In this document: positions 9,282 to 18,804 of the stretch, piece after piece
Numbering within the stretch: position 1 is the first letter of the stretch
Layout of the letters: each line of letters starts with the position of its first letter
Source of the DNA: Aquabacterium soli
Lineage (GTDB): Bacteria > Pseudomonadota > Gammaproteobacteria > Burkholderiales > Burkholderiaceae_C
NCBI RefSeq assembly: GCF_003933735.1
Contig: NZ_RSED01000015.1
Span: forward strand, 1 to 64,000
Length of the DNA: 64,000 nt
Direction of reading: 5' to 3'
Program-made: the position numbers and the translations under genes
Notes under the pieces: model-generated
What the model saw: the letters and a program-made list of their open reading frames with translations, nothing else
Databases searched by the model: none
Told to the model about the DNA's origin: nothing

Positions 9282-11135
9282 ATGAGGTTGTTCTCATCGT
9301 CCAGCCTGGATGCGCTGCGCAAGCGGGGCAGCCCGGAGATGGAAGCGCATATCGTGGGCGTGCGTGAGCGCGCCGCGCACGAGATGATCCCCATGGCGAT
9401 GGTGTGTTCGCTGTTGACCTCCCTGGCGCTCGTGCTGGTGCTGCGCGACAAGGTCTCCATGCTGGCCCTGGGCTGGTGGTTGGCCACCCGTGTGCTGATC
9501 GCGCTCTTGCGTTCCGTGCACACCTGGATGTTCATGACAGGCCGCCTGGCCGGTCGGCCGTCCATGCCGGTGTACCGCGCGCTGGCGGGCATGGACGCCG
9601 TGCTGTGGAGCGCGCTGGGTTGGGGGCTCACGCCCATCTGGAACCTGGAGGTGGCCGTGATCACGGTCAGCACGCTGATCGGCGTGGCGGCCCTCGGTGG
9701 GTTCATGCTGCACATGGACTTGCGTGCCACCAGCTTCTTCATCGTGCCGCTGCTCTTGCCCAACGCGTTTTATGCGGGCAGCCGGCAGGACGAGATCGGC
9801 TGGTTCTGTCTGGTCGCGGTGCTGGGCCTGATGGGCATGCTGCTGTTCGAGGCCACGCGGTCGGGGCGCCGCATCACGGAGCTGCTGCAGTTGCGCTTCC
9901 AGGCTGACCAACTGGCCCAGGCCCAGGCGAGCGCGCTGACTGAAGCGCAATCGCTCAGCGAGATGAAGGGCCGCTTCGTGGCCACGATGAGCCACGAGAT
10001 GCGCACGCCGCTGCACGGCATCCTGGGCGTGGCACGCATGGTGCGCCAGCAGGCCCGTGATGCACAGACCCTGCGTCACATGGACCTGATCCAGGGGGCC
10101 GGCGAACACTTGGTGAGTGTGATCAACGACGTGCTGGATTTCTCCCGCATCGAGTCGGGCGGCATGCCCCTGCACGAGCAGCCCTTCGACCTGCATGCCT
10201 TGCTCGACAACGTGGCCGACACCTGGCGCGTGAGCTGCGAGGACAAGGGCGTGCGCATGGAGGCCGTGCTCGACATCCCGCCGGGCAGCCAGGTGCAGGG
10301 CGATCCGGTACGCCTGCGGCAGGTGCTCTACAACCTGCTGGGCAATGCCGTGAAGTTCACGGCCCAGGGTCATGTACGCCTGAGCGTGGGGCGCACCAGT
10401 GCCGCCATGGTGTCTTTCCGCGTGGAGGACACGGGCGTGGGCATCCCCAAGGACGAGGTGCCTCGCATTTTCGAGGCTTTCCGGCAGGCCGAGGACACGC
10501 ACCGCCGCCGTCTGGGTGGCTCGGGCCTGGGCCTGACAATCTCGCGCGAGCTGTGCGTGGCCATGGGCGGCGATCTGCGCTGCAGCAGCCAGGAGGGGGT
10601 GGGGTCGGTGTTCGAGTTCACACTGCCGCTGGCCAAGGTGATGCAGCTGGGTGCACCGCCCATGCCCGCGCTGCGTGGCCGCAACGCCCCCCGCTTCGAT
10701 GGACATGCGCCACCATTCCAGGGCTGGACCCTGGCCGACGGGCCGCCACCGCATGTCTTGCTGGTGGAAGACAACCCCGTCAACGCGCTGGTGGCCGAGG
10801 CCGAACTCGCGCGCCTGGGTTTGCGGGTCACGGTGTGCACCAATGGGCGGGAGGCTGTCGATTGGCTGGAGCGTGAGGCGGCAGACCTGGTGCTGATGGA
10901 CTGCGAGATGCCGGTGCTCGACGGACTCCAGGCCACGCGTCGCATCCGTGAGCGTGAACTGGTGCAGGGCCGTGCGGCCGTGCCCATCGTGGCGCTGACC
11001 GCGAATGGTCCCGAGGTCTACGGCGACAGATGCCGCCAGGCCGGCATGAACGACCACCTGCTCAAGCCCTTCCAGCCGGAAGAGCTGGCCCGCCTGCTGG
11101 GGCGCCATTTGCCCCGCCAGCCGTGCCCCGCGTGA
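9282..11135 (+). CDS. Membrane hybrid sensor histidine kinase with C-terminal receiver
   Basis: About 617 aa from the ATG at 9282 (MRLFSSSSLD); an earlier GTG at 9057 in the same frame is less likely. The N-terminal 175 residues hold several membrane segments with no recognisable periplasmic sensor domain. Then come a HisKA domain with the phosphorylatable His238 in SHEMRTPLHG, a HATPase domain (N box NLLGNAVKF, G1 DTGVGIP, G2 GGSGLGL), and a receiver domain with phospho-acceptor Asp540 in LVLMDCEMPV and the conserved Lys of LLKPF. There is no Hpt domain and no response regulator nearby, so the output is unknown. It converges on the desaturase gene with 4 bp between stops. Confidence 0.93.
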   Translation: MRLFSSSSLDALRKRGSPEMEAHIVGVRERAAHEMIPMAMVCSLLTSLALVLVLRDKVSMLALGWWLATRVLIALLRSVHTWMFMTGRLAGRPSMPVYRALAGMDAVLWSALGWGLTPIWNLEVAVITVSTLIGVAALGGFMLHMDLRATSFFIVPLLLPNAFYAGSRQDEIGWFCLVAVLGLMGMLLFEATRSGRRITELLQLRFQADQLAQAQASALTEAQSLSEMKGRFVATMSHEMRTPLHGILGVARMVRQQARDAQTLRHMDLIQGAGEHLVSVINDVLDFSRIESGGMPLHEQPFDLHALLDNVADTWRVSCEDKGVRMEAVLDIPPGSQVQGDPVRLRQVLYNLLGNAVKFTAQGHVRLSVGRTSAAMVSFRVEDTGVGIPKDEVPRIFEAFRQAEDTHRRRLGGSGLGLTISRELCVAMGGDLRCSSQEGVGSVFEFTLPLAKVMQLGAPPMPALRGRNAPRFDGHAPPFQGWTLADGPPPHVLLVEDNPVNALVAEAELARLGLRVTVCTNGREAVDWLEREAADLVLMDCEMPVLDGLQATRRIRERELVQGRAAVPIVALTANGPEVYGDRCRQAGMNDHLLKPFQPEELARLLGRHLPRQPCPA

Positions 11136-11139
11136 TGGC

Positions 11140-12186
11140 TCAGGCGTTGGCCGTGAACGTGGGGTTTCGTGCGCTGGCCTGCCTCAGCACGTCCAGATAG
11201 CCTGGCGCTGGGGGCAGGGCGTGCCTGTCGCGGAGCATGCGGTGCATCAGAGGCAATCGGTAGTAGGGCACGGAGGCCATCACATGGTGCTCCAGGTGGT
11301 GGTTCACGTGCACCGGTGCCACGGTGATGCGCGCCAGCCAGCCCGCACGCGTGGTGCGGGTGTTGACGAACATGTCAGGCGTGCGTTCCAGGCAGCCGTG
11401 CTCGGCGATCGAACGGATGCGGATGAACAGTGGCAGCGGCGTGATGTAGGCCAGCACCCAGACCCCGTACAGCCATGCATGGCCCGCCAGCGCCAGCAAG
11501 CCCCACAGCACGCCATTGGCCAGCAGCATGGGTGCCATGTTGCGCAAGGCGCTGACCACGTAGTGGTACCAGCGCCGGCCGTTGCGGGGCAGCCTCTGGA
11601 TGTCGTTGGAGACCGTCCACTTGATGACGCCAGCGTCCATCAGGATCAGGCCGTAAAGCGTCTTCAAGCCGGTCAGGCCCGTGATGTCGCGCAGGAATTT
11701 GCGCACCAGCGAACGGCGGGTGACCGGGTAGTCGACGTGCAGGGACAGGTCCGGGTCGGCCTCGGTGCCCGTCTTGGTGTGATGAACGAAGTGGTGGGCG
11801 CGGTACTTGTGCAGGTGCTGCCACACGGGACGCGCGCACAGCCAGTCCACGATCACGTCGTTCATCCAGCGGGTCTTGAACAAGGTGCCGTGCGAGCCTT
11901 CGTGCTGCAGGATGGCCAGGCACAGTTGGCGCCCGGCGATGACCACCAGCGCGCCGACAAAGGTGAACACATTGGGCCAGCGTGCCAGCACCGCGAAAGC
12001 ACCCGCGATGACCATCCAGGTGGAGATGATCGCCCAGGCGCCTCGCCAGTCAGAGCGTGCCGTGAGCTGGGCGATCTGCTCGCGCGTGAACAGTTCGTTG
12101 ATCTTGCGCCGCGTCGTGGCTGGCAGCACCTTGGGCGTGGCGCTGTCGGGTGCGGTCTTGTCTTGGAGGGCGTGGCTGGCGGTCAT
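11140..12186 (-). CDS. Membrane fatty acid desaturase family protein
   Basis: A 348-aa integral membrane protein with the three histidine boxes of the non-haem di-iron desaturase/hydroxylase family: HEGSH (95-99), HHFVHH (131-136) and HHLEHH (296-301), with hydrophobic helices around residues 51-95 and 215-250. Members use O2 and reducing equivalents to desaturate or hydroxylate acyl chains or related lipids. The gene is 33 bp downstream of a PaaX-like regulator and probably shares its transcript, so it is the likely main target of that regulator. The lipid substrate and electron donor are unknown. Confidence 0.87.
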   Translation of the reverse strand: MTASHALQDKTAPDSATPKVLPATTRRKINELFTREQIAQLTARSDWRGAWAIISTWMVIAGAFAVLARWPNVFTFVGALVVIAGRQLCLAILQHEGSHGTLFKTRWMNDVIVDWLCARPVWQHLHKYRAHHFVHHTKTGTEADPDLSLHVDYPVTRRSLVRKFLRDITGLTGLKTLYGLILMDAGVIKWTVSNDIQRLPRNGRRWYHYVVSALRNMAPMLLANGVLWGLLALAGHAWLYGVWVLAYITPLPLFIRIRSIAEHGCLERTPDMFVNTRTTRAGWLARITVAPVHVNHHLEHHVMASVPYYRLPLMHRMLRDRHALPPAPGYLDVLRQASARNPTFTANA

Positions 12187-12219
12187 GGGGACACCTCGCG
12201 AACGAGGCGTGGCTTCAGG

Positions 12220-13086
12220 TCAGTGAGGGCGTTTGCCCGGTGGTGACACCTTGGTACTGATAGTGCCATTGGTGTCTTCGATGGCAGTGTCGATGCGGCC
12301 GCCGGACAGCAGATGCGCCAGCAGCTTCTGCCAGATCACGTGTCCCATGCGGTCGTAGGCCTGCACTGCTTCGTTGAACGCACGGCGCTCGGCCACATCA
12401 ACCAGGGGCTCGGGCAGCAAGGGATCGAACACAAGCTGCCGGATGGCCTCGTTGCCCAGCAGATAACTTTCTCTCGCGGCAACTTCCGTATCAAGCTGGG
12501 CGGCATGCGCCATCCAGCGTTCGAGCTTTTGACGCGTGGCCTTGTAGCTGGTCGTGAGGGCCTGCCCGTTCCAGAGCTGGCGGGCGGTCTGCTCGCGGGC
12601 AGGGTCCAGGTCGTGCGCGGAAAACACCGGGGCGTTGGGATCGAGGCCCAGCTTGTACAGGCGCTCGCGCACCACCGGGGCATGGCCTACCAGGTTGTCG
12701 GGGCGCAGGTACAGCGTGGGCTCCAGCTCGCGAAAGCCCGCCATGGTCAAGGCACGTTCGCGAGCCCGCAGGGCGGGGCGGTCGCTGCGGCCCAGGGCGC
12801 CGGTGCTGACGATCAGCCAGCGGCCATCCCAGTCGCAGGCGCGTTGCTCGATCGTGCGCCAGCGGGACACGTCGTCGGCCAGCGGGGCGGCCTGGGGGCC
12901 CAGGCGGTAGCTGCCACGGCCCGCGGCTTCTACCAGGCCTGCAGCGGAGAGGCGTACCAGGGCCACCCGCACGCTGTTCTCGCGAATGCCAAACAGGGCG
13001 CAGGCGCCGACGGCCTCACGCGAGGTGAGCGGGCCATCAGCGGCCATCAGCAGGTTGAGGATGAGGTGCTTCGGGTTTGGCGCCAT
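12220..13086 (-). CDS. PaaX-family transcriptional regulator
   Basis: A 288-aa protein with an N-terminal winged-helix region (residues about 5-65: LTSREAVGACALFGIRENSV then VRLSAAGLVEAAGRGSY) and the central and C-terminal regions of the PaaX family (DGRWLIVS, RLYKLGLDP, RRAFNEAVQAYDRMGHV). Classical PaaX represses phenylacetate catabolism and releases DNA on binding phenylacetyl-CoA. No paa genes are present here; the gene instead leads an operon with a desaturase, so an acyl-CoA ligand is a reasonable guess but only that. A promoter with an overlapping inverted repeat lies directly upstream, suggesting autoregulation. Confidence 0.85.
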   Translation of the reverse strand: MAPNPKHLILNLLMAADGPLTSREAVGACALFGIRENSVRVALVRLSAAGLVEAAGRGSYRLGPQAAPLADDVSRWRTIEQRACDWDGRWLIVSTGALGRSDRPALRARERALTMAGFRELEPTLYLRPDNLVGHAPVVRERLYKLGLDPNAPVFSAHDLDPAREQTARQLWNGQALTTSYKATRQKLERWMAHAAQLDTEVAARESYLLGNEAIRQLVFDPLLPEPLVDVAERRAFNEAVQAYDRMGHVIWQKLLAHLLSGGRIDTAIEDTNGTISTKVSPPGKRPH

Positions 13087-13109
13087 GGTGCTGTCTTGAT
13101 CCTGTGTGA

Positions 13110-13139
13110 ATGTTAGAGACAGATTTGTTTCTCTGTCAA
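13110..13139 (-). promoter_or_regulatory. Sigma70 promoter with overlapping operator for the PaaX-like/desaturase operon
   Basis: On the minus strand, a perfect -35 TTGACA (13139-13134), an 18-bp spacer and -10 TAACAT (13115-13110). The inverted repeat GACAGA (13118-13123) / TCTGTC (13132-13137) fills the spacer, a position where a bound repressor would block RNA polymerase. The 13140-13300 part of the gap shows nothing else I can name. Confidence 0.6.
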
Positions 13140-13307
13140 CATCATTTTGATTTTCTACGCAATTTGTTCAATGCGACGCGGAATGGTGGGTGCCTGCCCA
13201 TGACTGACGTGGCGTGTGTGTCACGGTAGATGGGTGACAGTGACATGTCCGAAAGTATGCCTCCATGCCGGGTGCCTGAACGGGCTCTGTGCGATCAGCA
13301 CGTGACA

Positions 13308-13349
13308 AGGGCCACCCCGGGTCGTGCGGTGTGCACGACGGGTGGCCCT
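13308..13349 (-). terminator. Extended stem-loop downstream of the carboxylase gene
   Basis: A 42-nt imperfect palindrome: AGGGCCACCC (13308-13317) pairs with GGGTGGCCCT (13340-13349), and inside it GTCGTGC (13321-13327) pairs with GCACGAC (13333-13339), leaving a 5-nt loop and a 3-nt bulge. It begins 37 nt beyond the carboxylase stop on the minus strand. There is no clear T tract, so it may protect the mRNA 3' end rather than terminate intrinsically. Confidence 0.55.
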
Positions 13350-13386
13350 GTACAGTCGTCGTTGGTTGGCGCTGGGACAGTGCCCG

Positions 13387-16300
13387 TCAGGGGGCCAGCA
13401 CGACCACGTCCTGGCCCGCGGTGACGCCGCCGCCTTCCTTGCAGCGCACGCTCAGCACGGTGCCCTTGAGAGGCGCGATGACGGGAAACTCCATCTTCAT
13501 GGATTCGACCACGGCCAGGGTCTGGCCTTCATCGACCGTGTCGCCTTCGGCCACCAGCACTTTCCAGACGCTGCCCGGCACGGGGCTGCCCACAGCGGTG
13601 GCGCCTTCAGGCAGGGCGCTGTCGTCGGGCGGCGGTGAGGCGTCCAGTTCGCTGAGGCTGCCATCCTGGCCGGAGGCCTTCCAGCGCTCGCGTTCGGCGT
13701 CGAACGCGGCCTGCTGGCGTTGCTTGAACGCATCTATGCCTGCCGCTTCATGCTGCAGGAACTGGCGGTACTCGCGCAGGCTGAAGGTGCCTGGCTCGAT
13801 GCGCAACTTCAGACGGCCGGCGGGAAAGTCGCGGCGCATCTGCAGCAGCTCTTCCTCGCCCACCGGGTAGAAGCGGATCTGGTCGAAAAAGCGCAGCAGC
13901 CAGGGCTTGCCGGCCTCGAAGTCCGCCGCCCCGTGGCGCTCGTCGCGCCATCGGTTCCACATCTGCACGGTGCGTCCAACGAACTGGTAGCCGCCGGGGC
14001 CCTCCATGCCATAGACGCACAGGTAGGCGCCGCCGATGCCCACGGCGTTCTCGGGCGTCCAGGTGCGGGCGGGGTTGTACTTGGTGGTGACCAGGCGGTG
14101 GCGCGGGTCCAGAGGCGTGGCCACCGGGGCACCCAGGTAGACATCGCCCAGGCCCATCACCAGGTAGCGGGCATCGAAGAGGATGCGCATGACATCGTCG
14201 ATGCTGTCCAGGCCATTGATGCGTCGGATGAACTCGATGTTGCTGGGGCACCAGGGCGCATCGGCCCGCACCGACTGCATGTACTTCTCGATGGCCAGGC
14301 GCGTGGCGCTGTCGTCCCAGGACAGGGGCAGCCACACGGTGCGGGTGGGCACGGTGAGGTCGTCCAGCGAGGGCAGGGCGGCTTCGGCCCGGTCGATGGC
14401 CTGCAGCAGTTGGGCACGTGGCAGGCGGCTGGGGTCGAAGTGGATCTGCAGGGAGCGGATGCCCGGCGTCATGTCGACGATGCCGTCGAGCCGCCCTTGC
14501 TGGCGTTGCGCATCGAGCGCTGTCATCAGCGCGTGCACGTGAAAACGCAGCGTGAGGTCGAGCACCAGCGGGCCGTATTCGACCAGCAGGTAGCGGTCGC
14601 CGGCCTGGCGGATGCAGCGGGCGGGCTTGTCGCCTTGTTCGTCGCGCTGGGCCAGGATGGGGGACAGGGTGGTGGTGACGTCGCTGGCGGGGATGCCTGT
14701 GGGGAGTGTCGGCGGTGTGGCGGAAGCGGTGAGGTTCGAACCCACAGAGGCGATCTGGTCGTCTCGAGCCCGCTGCAGCGCTTGCGCCTGTTCATGCGTC
14801 AACGCGATGAAGCGCAGCGTATCGCCCGCCTTGAGCTGCCCCAGTTTCCATCGCTCGGCCGCCACCACCACGGCCGGGCAGACGAAGCCACCCAGGCTGG
14901 GGCCGTCCGGGCCGAGGATCACGGGCATGTCGCCTGTGAAGTCGATGGCCCCGATGGCATAGGCGTTGTCGTGGATGTTGGAGGGGTGCAGCCCCGCCTC
15001 GCCGCCATCGGTGCGTGCCCATTGCGGCTTGGGACCGATCAGGCGCACGCCGGTGCGGCTGCTGTTGTAGTGCACCTGGTAGTCGGTGGCAAAGAAGGTG
15101 GCGATGTCGTCTGGCGTGAAGAAGTCCGGGGCACCGTGCGGGCCGTAAAGCACGCCGATGGTCCAGTGGCGGGCGAACCGGTTTGGCGCGGCAGGGGCGG
15201 ATGCCAGCAATGCACGAGCCTCGGTTCGATCAGGCCGTGTCACACCTTGAGGCGCACCATCCAGCGCTGCGAAGGCATGCAGCATGTCACCGGTGCGCAG
15301 CGTGCGGCCCGCGTGACCACCGAACTGCCCGAGCGTGAAAGTGCTGCGGCTGCCGAGGTAGGTGGGCACGTCCAGCCCGCCCTGCACGGCCAGGTAGGTG
15401 CGTGCGCCGCCTTCGCTCAGGGCCACAGGCCCGAGCTTGACCGTGCTGCCGGCGGGCAGGTGCAAGGCCTGGTTGAAGGCGTCTTCAGCAGGCAGCGGTT
15501 GGCCGTTGAGCACCACGGCCATGGGTGCGCCGCACAAGGCAATCACCAGATCGCTGTGCAGCTTGAGCGTTGGGCCGGCCACGGTGCACTCCAGCGCGGC
15601 GGCGCCTTGTTCATTGCCCACCAGCCGGTTGGCCAGGCGCAGGTGCAGGTCGTCCATCGGGCCGGAGGGGGGCACGCCCACGTCCCAGTGGCCGGTGCGG
15701 CCGGGCCAGTCCTGCACGGTGGTCTGCACGCCGCCGTCCAGCACCTCCAGTGCACGCGGGTGCCATGCGAAGCCGCCCAGCGTGCTGGTGATGATGCGGC
15801 CCTGGGCGAACACCTCGGCTCCAGTCACGGCGCGCAGGTAGCGCAGGTTGGTCTCGATGCCGGCCAGTCGGGTGGCCTTGAGCGCGTCGCGCAGCTTGAG
15901 CACAGCCTGCTCGCGCGTGTCGGCGGTGACGATGAGCTTGGCGATCATCGGGTCGTAGTAGGGCGGCACGTCGCTGCCGGTGTCCACCCAGCCGTCCACG
16001 CGCACGCCTTTTGGGAAGGCCACTTCGGTCAGCACACCCGCGCTGGGCTGGAAGTTGCGGGCCGGGTCTTCGGCGTACAGACGCACCTGGATCGAGGCGC
16101 CCTGCGGCGCTGGGGCAAGCAACGGCCATTGATCGCCGCGCGCCAGCCGCACCATCCACTCGACCAGGTCCACGCCGGTCACCTGTTCGGTCACACCATG
16201 TTCGACCTGCAGGCGCGTGTTGACCTCCAGGAAGTAGAAGGCACCGGTGTCGGCGTCCAGCACGTATTCCACGGTGCCGGCGGAGCGGTAGTTCACGGCC

Positions 16301-17124
16301 TGGCCCAGGCGGGTGGCGGTGTCCAGCAGGGCGGTGCGGGTGGCTGCTGCCAGGTGCGGCGCAGGGGTTTCTTCGATCACCTTCTGGTTGCGGCGCTGGG
16401 CGGAGCAATCACGCTCGCCCAGGGCGACCACGGTGCCGTGGCCATCACCGAACAGCTGCACTTCGATGTGGCGCGCACGCTCCACGAACTTTTCCAGGAA
16501 CAGGCCGGCATCCTTGAAATTGGCCCGAGCCAGGCGTTCCACGGCCTCATAGGCCGCGTCAAGCTCGGCCTCGTTGCGCACCAGACGCATGCCGATGCCG
16601 CCGCCGCCAGCGGTGCTCTTGAGCATCACGGGGTAGCCGATGCGCAAGGCCTCGGTGCGGGCGTGGTCCGCGCCCTCCAGCAGGCTGCTGCCGGGCAGCA
16701 AGGGCACGCCGTGCGCTTCGGCCAGCGCGCGCGCCGTGTGCTTGAGGCCGAAGGCGCGCATCTGCTCGGGCGTGGGGCCGATGAAGGCGATGCCGGCGTC
16801 CTCGCAGGCCTGGGCGAAGCCGGGGTTCTCCGACAGAAAGCCGTAGCCGGGGTGGATCGCGCCGGCCCCGGTCTCGCGCGCGGCGGCGAGGATGCGGTCG
16901 GCATCCAGGTAGCTCTGCGCGGCAGGCGCAGGGCCGATGCAGACGCTGGCATCGGCCAGGGCCACGTGGCGCGCGTCGGCATCGGCCTCGGAATAGACGG
17001 CCACGGCCTTCAGGCCCATCTTGCGCAAGGTGCGGATGATGCGGCAGGCGATGGCGCCACGGTTGGCGATGAGGACTGTGTCGAAGCCGCGGGCGGCAGA
17101 AGCAGGGGTGTCGGACGTGCTCAT
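13387..17124 (-). CDS. uca: Guanidine carboxylase (urea carboxylase family), biotin-dependent
   Basis: 1245 aa with the complete urea carboxylase layout: biotin carboxylase (about 14-460, with [15 protein letters not shown], the ATP-grasp loop [10 protein letters not shown] and [14 protein letters not shown]), carboxyltransferase halves of the KipA/AHS2 type (about 480-790) and KipI/AHS1 type (about 850-1100), and a C-terminal biotinyl domain with biotin-accepting Lys1210 in VESMKMEF. The family carboxylates urea or guanidine with ATP and bicarbonate. Family members linked to guanidine-I riboswitches and DUF1989 proteins are known to prefer guanidine, so I infer carboxyguanidine formation here. 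It is the last gene of the operon. No allophanate hydrolase with an amidase signature follows, although the next step of the pathway needs one. Confidence 0.93.
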   Translation of the reverse strand: MSTSDTPASAARGFDTVLIANRGAIACRIIRTLRKMGLKAVAVYSEADADARHVALADASVCIGPAPAAQSYLDADRILAAARETGAGAIHPGYGFLSENPGFAQACEDAGIAFIGPTPEQMRAFGLKHTARALAEAHGVPLLPGSSLLEGADHARTEALRIGYPVMLKSTAGGGGIGMRLVRNEAELDAAYEAVERLARANFKDAGLFLEKFVERARHIEVQLFGDGHGTVVALGERDCSAQRRNQKVIEETPAPHLAAATRTALLDTATRLGQAVNYRSAGTVEYVLDADTGAFYFLEVNTRLQVEHGVTEQVTGVDLVEWMVRLARGDQWPLLAPAPQGASIQVRLYAEDPARNFQPSAGVLTEVAFPKGVRVDGWVDTGSDVPPYYDPMIAKLIVTADTREQAVLKLRDALKATRLAGIETNLRYLRAVTGAEVFAQGRIITSTLGGFAWHPRALEVLDGGVQTTVQDWPGRTGHWDVGVPPSGPMDDLHLRLANRLVGNEQGAAALECTVAGPTLKLHSDLVIALCGAPMAVVLNGQPLPAEDAFNQALHLPAGSTVKLGPVALSEGGARTYLAVQGGLDVPTYLGSRSTFTLGQFGGHAGRTLRTGDMLHAFAALDGAPQGVTRPDRTEARALLASAPAAPNRFARHWTIGVLYGPHGAPDFFTPDDIATFFATDYQVHYNSSRTGVRLIGPKPQWARTDGGEAGLHPSNIHDNAYAIGAIDFTGDMPVILGPDGPSLGGFVCPAVVVAAERWKLGQLKAGDTLRFIALTHEQAQALQRARDDQIASVGSNLTASATPPTLPTGIPASDVTTTLSPILAQRDEQGDKPARCIRQAGDRYLLVEYGPLVLDLTLRFHVHALMTALDAQRQQGRLDGIVDMTPGIRSLQIHFDPSRLPRAQLLQAIDRAEAALPSLDDLTVPTRTVWLPLSWDDSATRLAIEKYMQSVRADAPWCPSNIEFIRRINGLDSIDDVMRILFDARYLVMGLGDVYLGAPVATPLDPRHRLVTTKYNPARTWTPENAVGIGGAYLCVYGMEGPGGYQFVGRTVQMWNRWRDERHGAADFEAGKPWLLRFFDQIRFYPVGEEELLQMRRDFPAGRLKLRIEPGTFSLREYRQFLQHEAAGIDAFKQRQQAAFDAERERWKASGQDGSLSELDASPPPDDSALPEGATAVGSPVPGSVWKVLVAEGDTVDEGQTLAVVESMKMEFPVIAPLKGTVLSVRCKEGGGVTAGQDVVVLAP

Positions 17125-17235
17125 GGAACGGCGGGCGCTTTCGTCGGCGTGAAGCAGGTCGTCCTGCCGTATCGGATGTCCAGGCGGGTCGTCCCGCCGG
17201 GGCTGTGGCGTGTCAGCCGAGAAGGGCGCAAGGGT

Positions 17236-17922
17236 TCAGGCCGGATCCCACAGCAGAAAGCGCGCGGGGGTGGGGTTGTAGGCGTTGCACGGGTTGTTGA
17301 GCTGCGGGCAGTTGGACACCAGCATCAGGATGTCCATCTCGGCGCGCAGCTCCACGTACTTGCCGGGGCCGGACACGCCATCGGCGAAGGTGAGCTGGCC
17401 GTCTTCGGTCACAGGCACGTTCATGAAGAAGTTGACGTTGGGCACCAGGTCGCGCTTGCCCAGCCCGATGTCGGCGTGCTGCAGGGCGACCAGGTAGTTG
17501 TCGCGGCAGCTGTGCATGAACTTCTTCTGCAGGGCGTAGCGCACGGTGTTGCTCTCGGCCGCGCAGGCACCGCCCAGGGTGTCGTGCCGGCCACAGGTGT
17601 CGGCGGTGAAGGTGAGCATGGGGTGGCCTTCGCTGCTCATCAGCATTGAACCGGTGGTCAGGTAGATGCCGCCTTGCGCCAGCATGGTGTTGGTGGCGCT
17701 GTAGTGCTCTGCCGGATCGTTGGCGTTGTAGAAGATCACGTCGACGGCCTGGTTGCCTTCGAGGTCGACGATGCGCAGGGTCTGGCCCTTGGCGAAGCGC
17801 AGCAGGTAGGGTTCGCCGGAGGGCAGGGTGTGGTCCAGCACGGCCTGGGCAGGGTCCAGCAGGCTCTCGTGCAGGCGGGTGGCGGCGGCGCTTGCCGTGG
17901 GCAGGTCGGTCAGGGCGTTCAT
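17236..17922 (-). CDS. Carboxyguanidine deiminase subunit-type protein (DUF1989, urea-carboxylase-associated)
   Basis: 228 aa from the ATG at 17922, preceded by AAGGA; this start is much better than in-frame codons farther upstream. It belongs to DUF1989, long annotated as urea amidolyase-associated protein 1 or 2. Conserved blocks include LRIVDLEGNQAVDVIFYN, CGRHDTLGGACAAES, SCRDNYLVAL, PNVNFFMNVPV and LRAEMDILMLVSNCPQLNNP. Paired proteins of this type (CgdA/CgdB) are reported to deiminate carboxyguanidine to allophanate. It sits between its paralogue (40 bp upstream) and the carboxylase (111 bp downstream; the gap has a hairpin GGCGGG-TCGT-CCCGCC at 17183-17198). I cannot say which of the two is CgdA. 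Confidence 0.9.
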   Translation of the reverse strand: MNALTDLPTASAAATRLHESLLDPAQAVLDHTLPSGEPYLLRFAKGQTLRIVDLEGNQAVDVIFYNANDPAEHYSATNTMLAQGGIYLTTGSMLMSSEGHPMLTFTADTCGRHDTLGGACAAESNTVRYALQKKFMHSCRDNYLVALQHADIGLGKRDLVPNVNFFMNVPVTEDGQLTFADGVSGPGKYVELRAEMDILMLVSNCPQLNNPCNAYNPTPARFLLWDPA

Positions 17923-17962
17923 GTCGTGTCCTTGTCTGGTGTGATCGCGCAGGGCGCGGGGA

Positions 17963-18781
17963 TCACAGGTACTGCATGTCGGCGTTGTGGAGGGCGCGTG
18001 CACATTCGGGCCTGAAGGCACGGTTGAAGTCTTCCTTGGGTGCGGGGCCGGATCGCCACGCGGCCAGGCCAACTTTCTTGGGTGTATAGCTGGGGGTTGG
18101 GTCCAGCGGATGTGGCGCGGTGGACAAAGCGATCAGCGTGTCCATGTCGAAGCGCAGCTCGACCATGCCGCCAGCCGGCGTGTGTTCGGGCGTGAACTGG
18201 AAGCGGCCTTCCGCATCCACCGACACCTTGCTGAAGAAGTTCACCGGGGCGATCAGGTCGCGGCGGGCCAGGCCATGCTTGCCGATCTCGATCAGCAGGC
18301 CATCCTTGCCGCTGCGGTGCATGGCATTGCGGTGGGTGTGGAAGGTGCGGGCATCGGTTGCGTACTTGGCCTGCAGGCGCTCGGCATCGAGCAGAGCGCC
18401 CAGCGGGTCGTGCCAGCCCACGGTGTCTTCGGTGATGCTGGCCAGCGAGCAGCCCATGTCGCTCATCAGGGTGTGGCCACGCGTGTAGTGGGCCGTGTGC
18501 TGGGCCTTGAGCGAATCGGGCATGTTGTAGCGCTCGAGCTTTTCCCTGGCGTGGTAGAGCACCATGCTCAGGTTGGCGCCGGCCTCCAGCGCGACCATGC
18601 GCAGGCGGCTGCCGCGTGGCATGCGGTACGACCAGTGCCCGCCGCCTGGCACGATCTCGGACCACATCACGCGGTCTTCGGGCAGCTCGGGGGCGAAGCG
18701 CTTCCACAGCGCCAGCGCATCGACGGGGGTGTCCGGCTGGCGAAGATCAGACAGATCGGACAGTGCGGTGAGGTGTTCCAT
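17963..18781 (-). CDS. Carboxyguanidine deiminase subunit-type protein (DUF1989 paralogue)
   Basis: 272 aa, paralogous to the following gene. Recognisable DUF1989 blocks are WSYRMPRGSRLRMVALEAG, LMSDMGCSLASITEDT, WHDPLGALLDAE, FHTHRNAMHRSGKDG, PVNFFSKVSVDAEG and MVELRFDMDTLIALST. It is longer than its partner, which fits the second urea-carboxylase-associated family. Together the two probably form the heteromeric enzyme that turns carboxyguanidine into allophanate and ammonia. It lies 23 bp downstream of the ABC ATPase gene in the same operon. Confidence 0.9.
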   Translation of the reverse strand: MEHLTALSDLSDLRQPDTPVDALALWKRFAPELPEDRVMWSEIVPGGGHWSYRMPRGSRLRMVALEAGANLSMVLYHAREKLERYNMPDSLKAQHTAHYTRGHTLMSDMGCSLASITEDTVGWHDPLGALLDAERLQAKYATDARTFHTHRNAMHRSGKDGLLIEIGKHGLARRDLIAPVNFFSKVSVDAEGRFQFTPEHTPAGGMVELRFDMDTLIALSTAPHPLDPTPSYTPKKVGLAAWRSGPAPKEDFNRAFRPECARALHNADMQYL

Positions 18782-18804
18782 CGTGGTTCAGTCCAGGTGC
18801 GTTG

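Noticed and set aside
9294-11108. A minus-strand frame of about 600 codons across the hybrid kinase
   Set aside because: Antisense shadow; the kinase on the plus strand has all H, N, G boxes and a receiver.
12220-13086. Phenylacetate pathway regulator (true PaaX)
   Set aside because: No paa catabolic genes are in the region and the operon partner is a desaturase; only family membership is claimed.
13387-17124. Allophanate hydrolase activity in the carboxylase, suggested by KipI/KipA (allophanate hydrolase subunit 1 and 2) domain names
   Set aside because: These are the carboxyltransferase halves; no amidase-signature Ser-Ser-Lys domain is present.
13720-17649. A plus-strand open frame of about 1300 codons antisense to the guanidine carboxylase
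   Set aside because: It mirrors the carboxylase codon by codon, has Gln/His/Gly-rich composition typical of GC-driven antisense frames, and shows no domain; the minus-strand protein has full conserved motifs.
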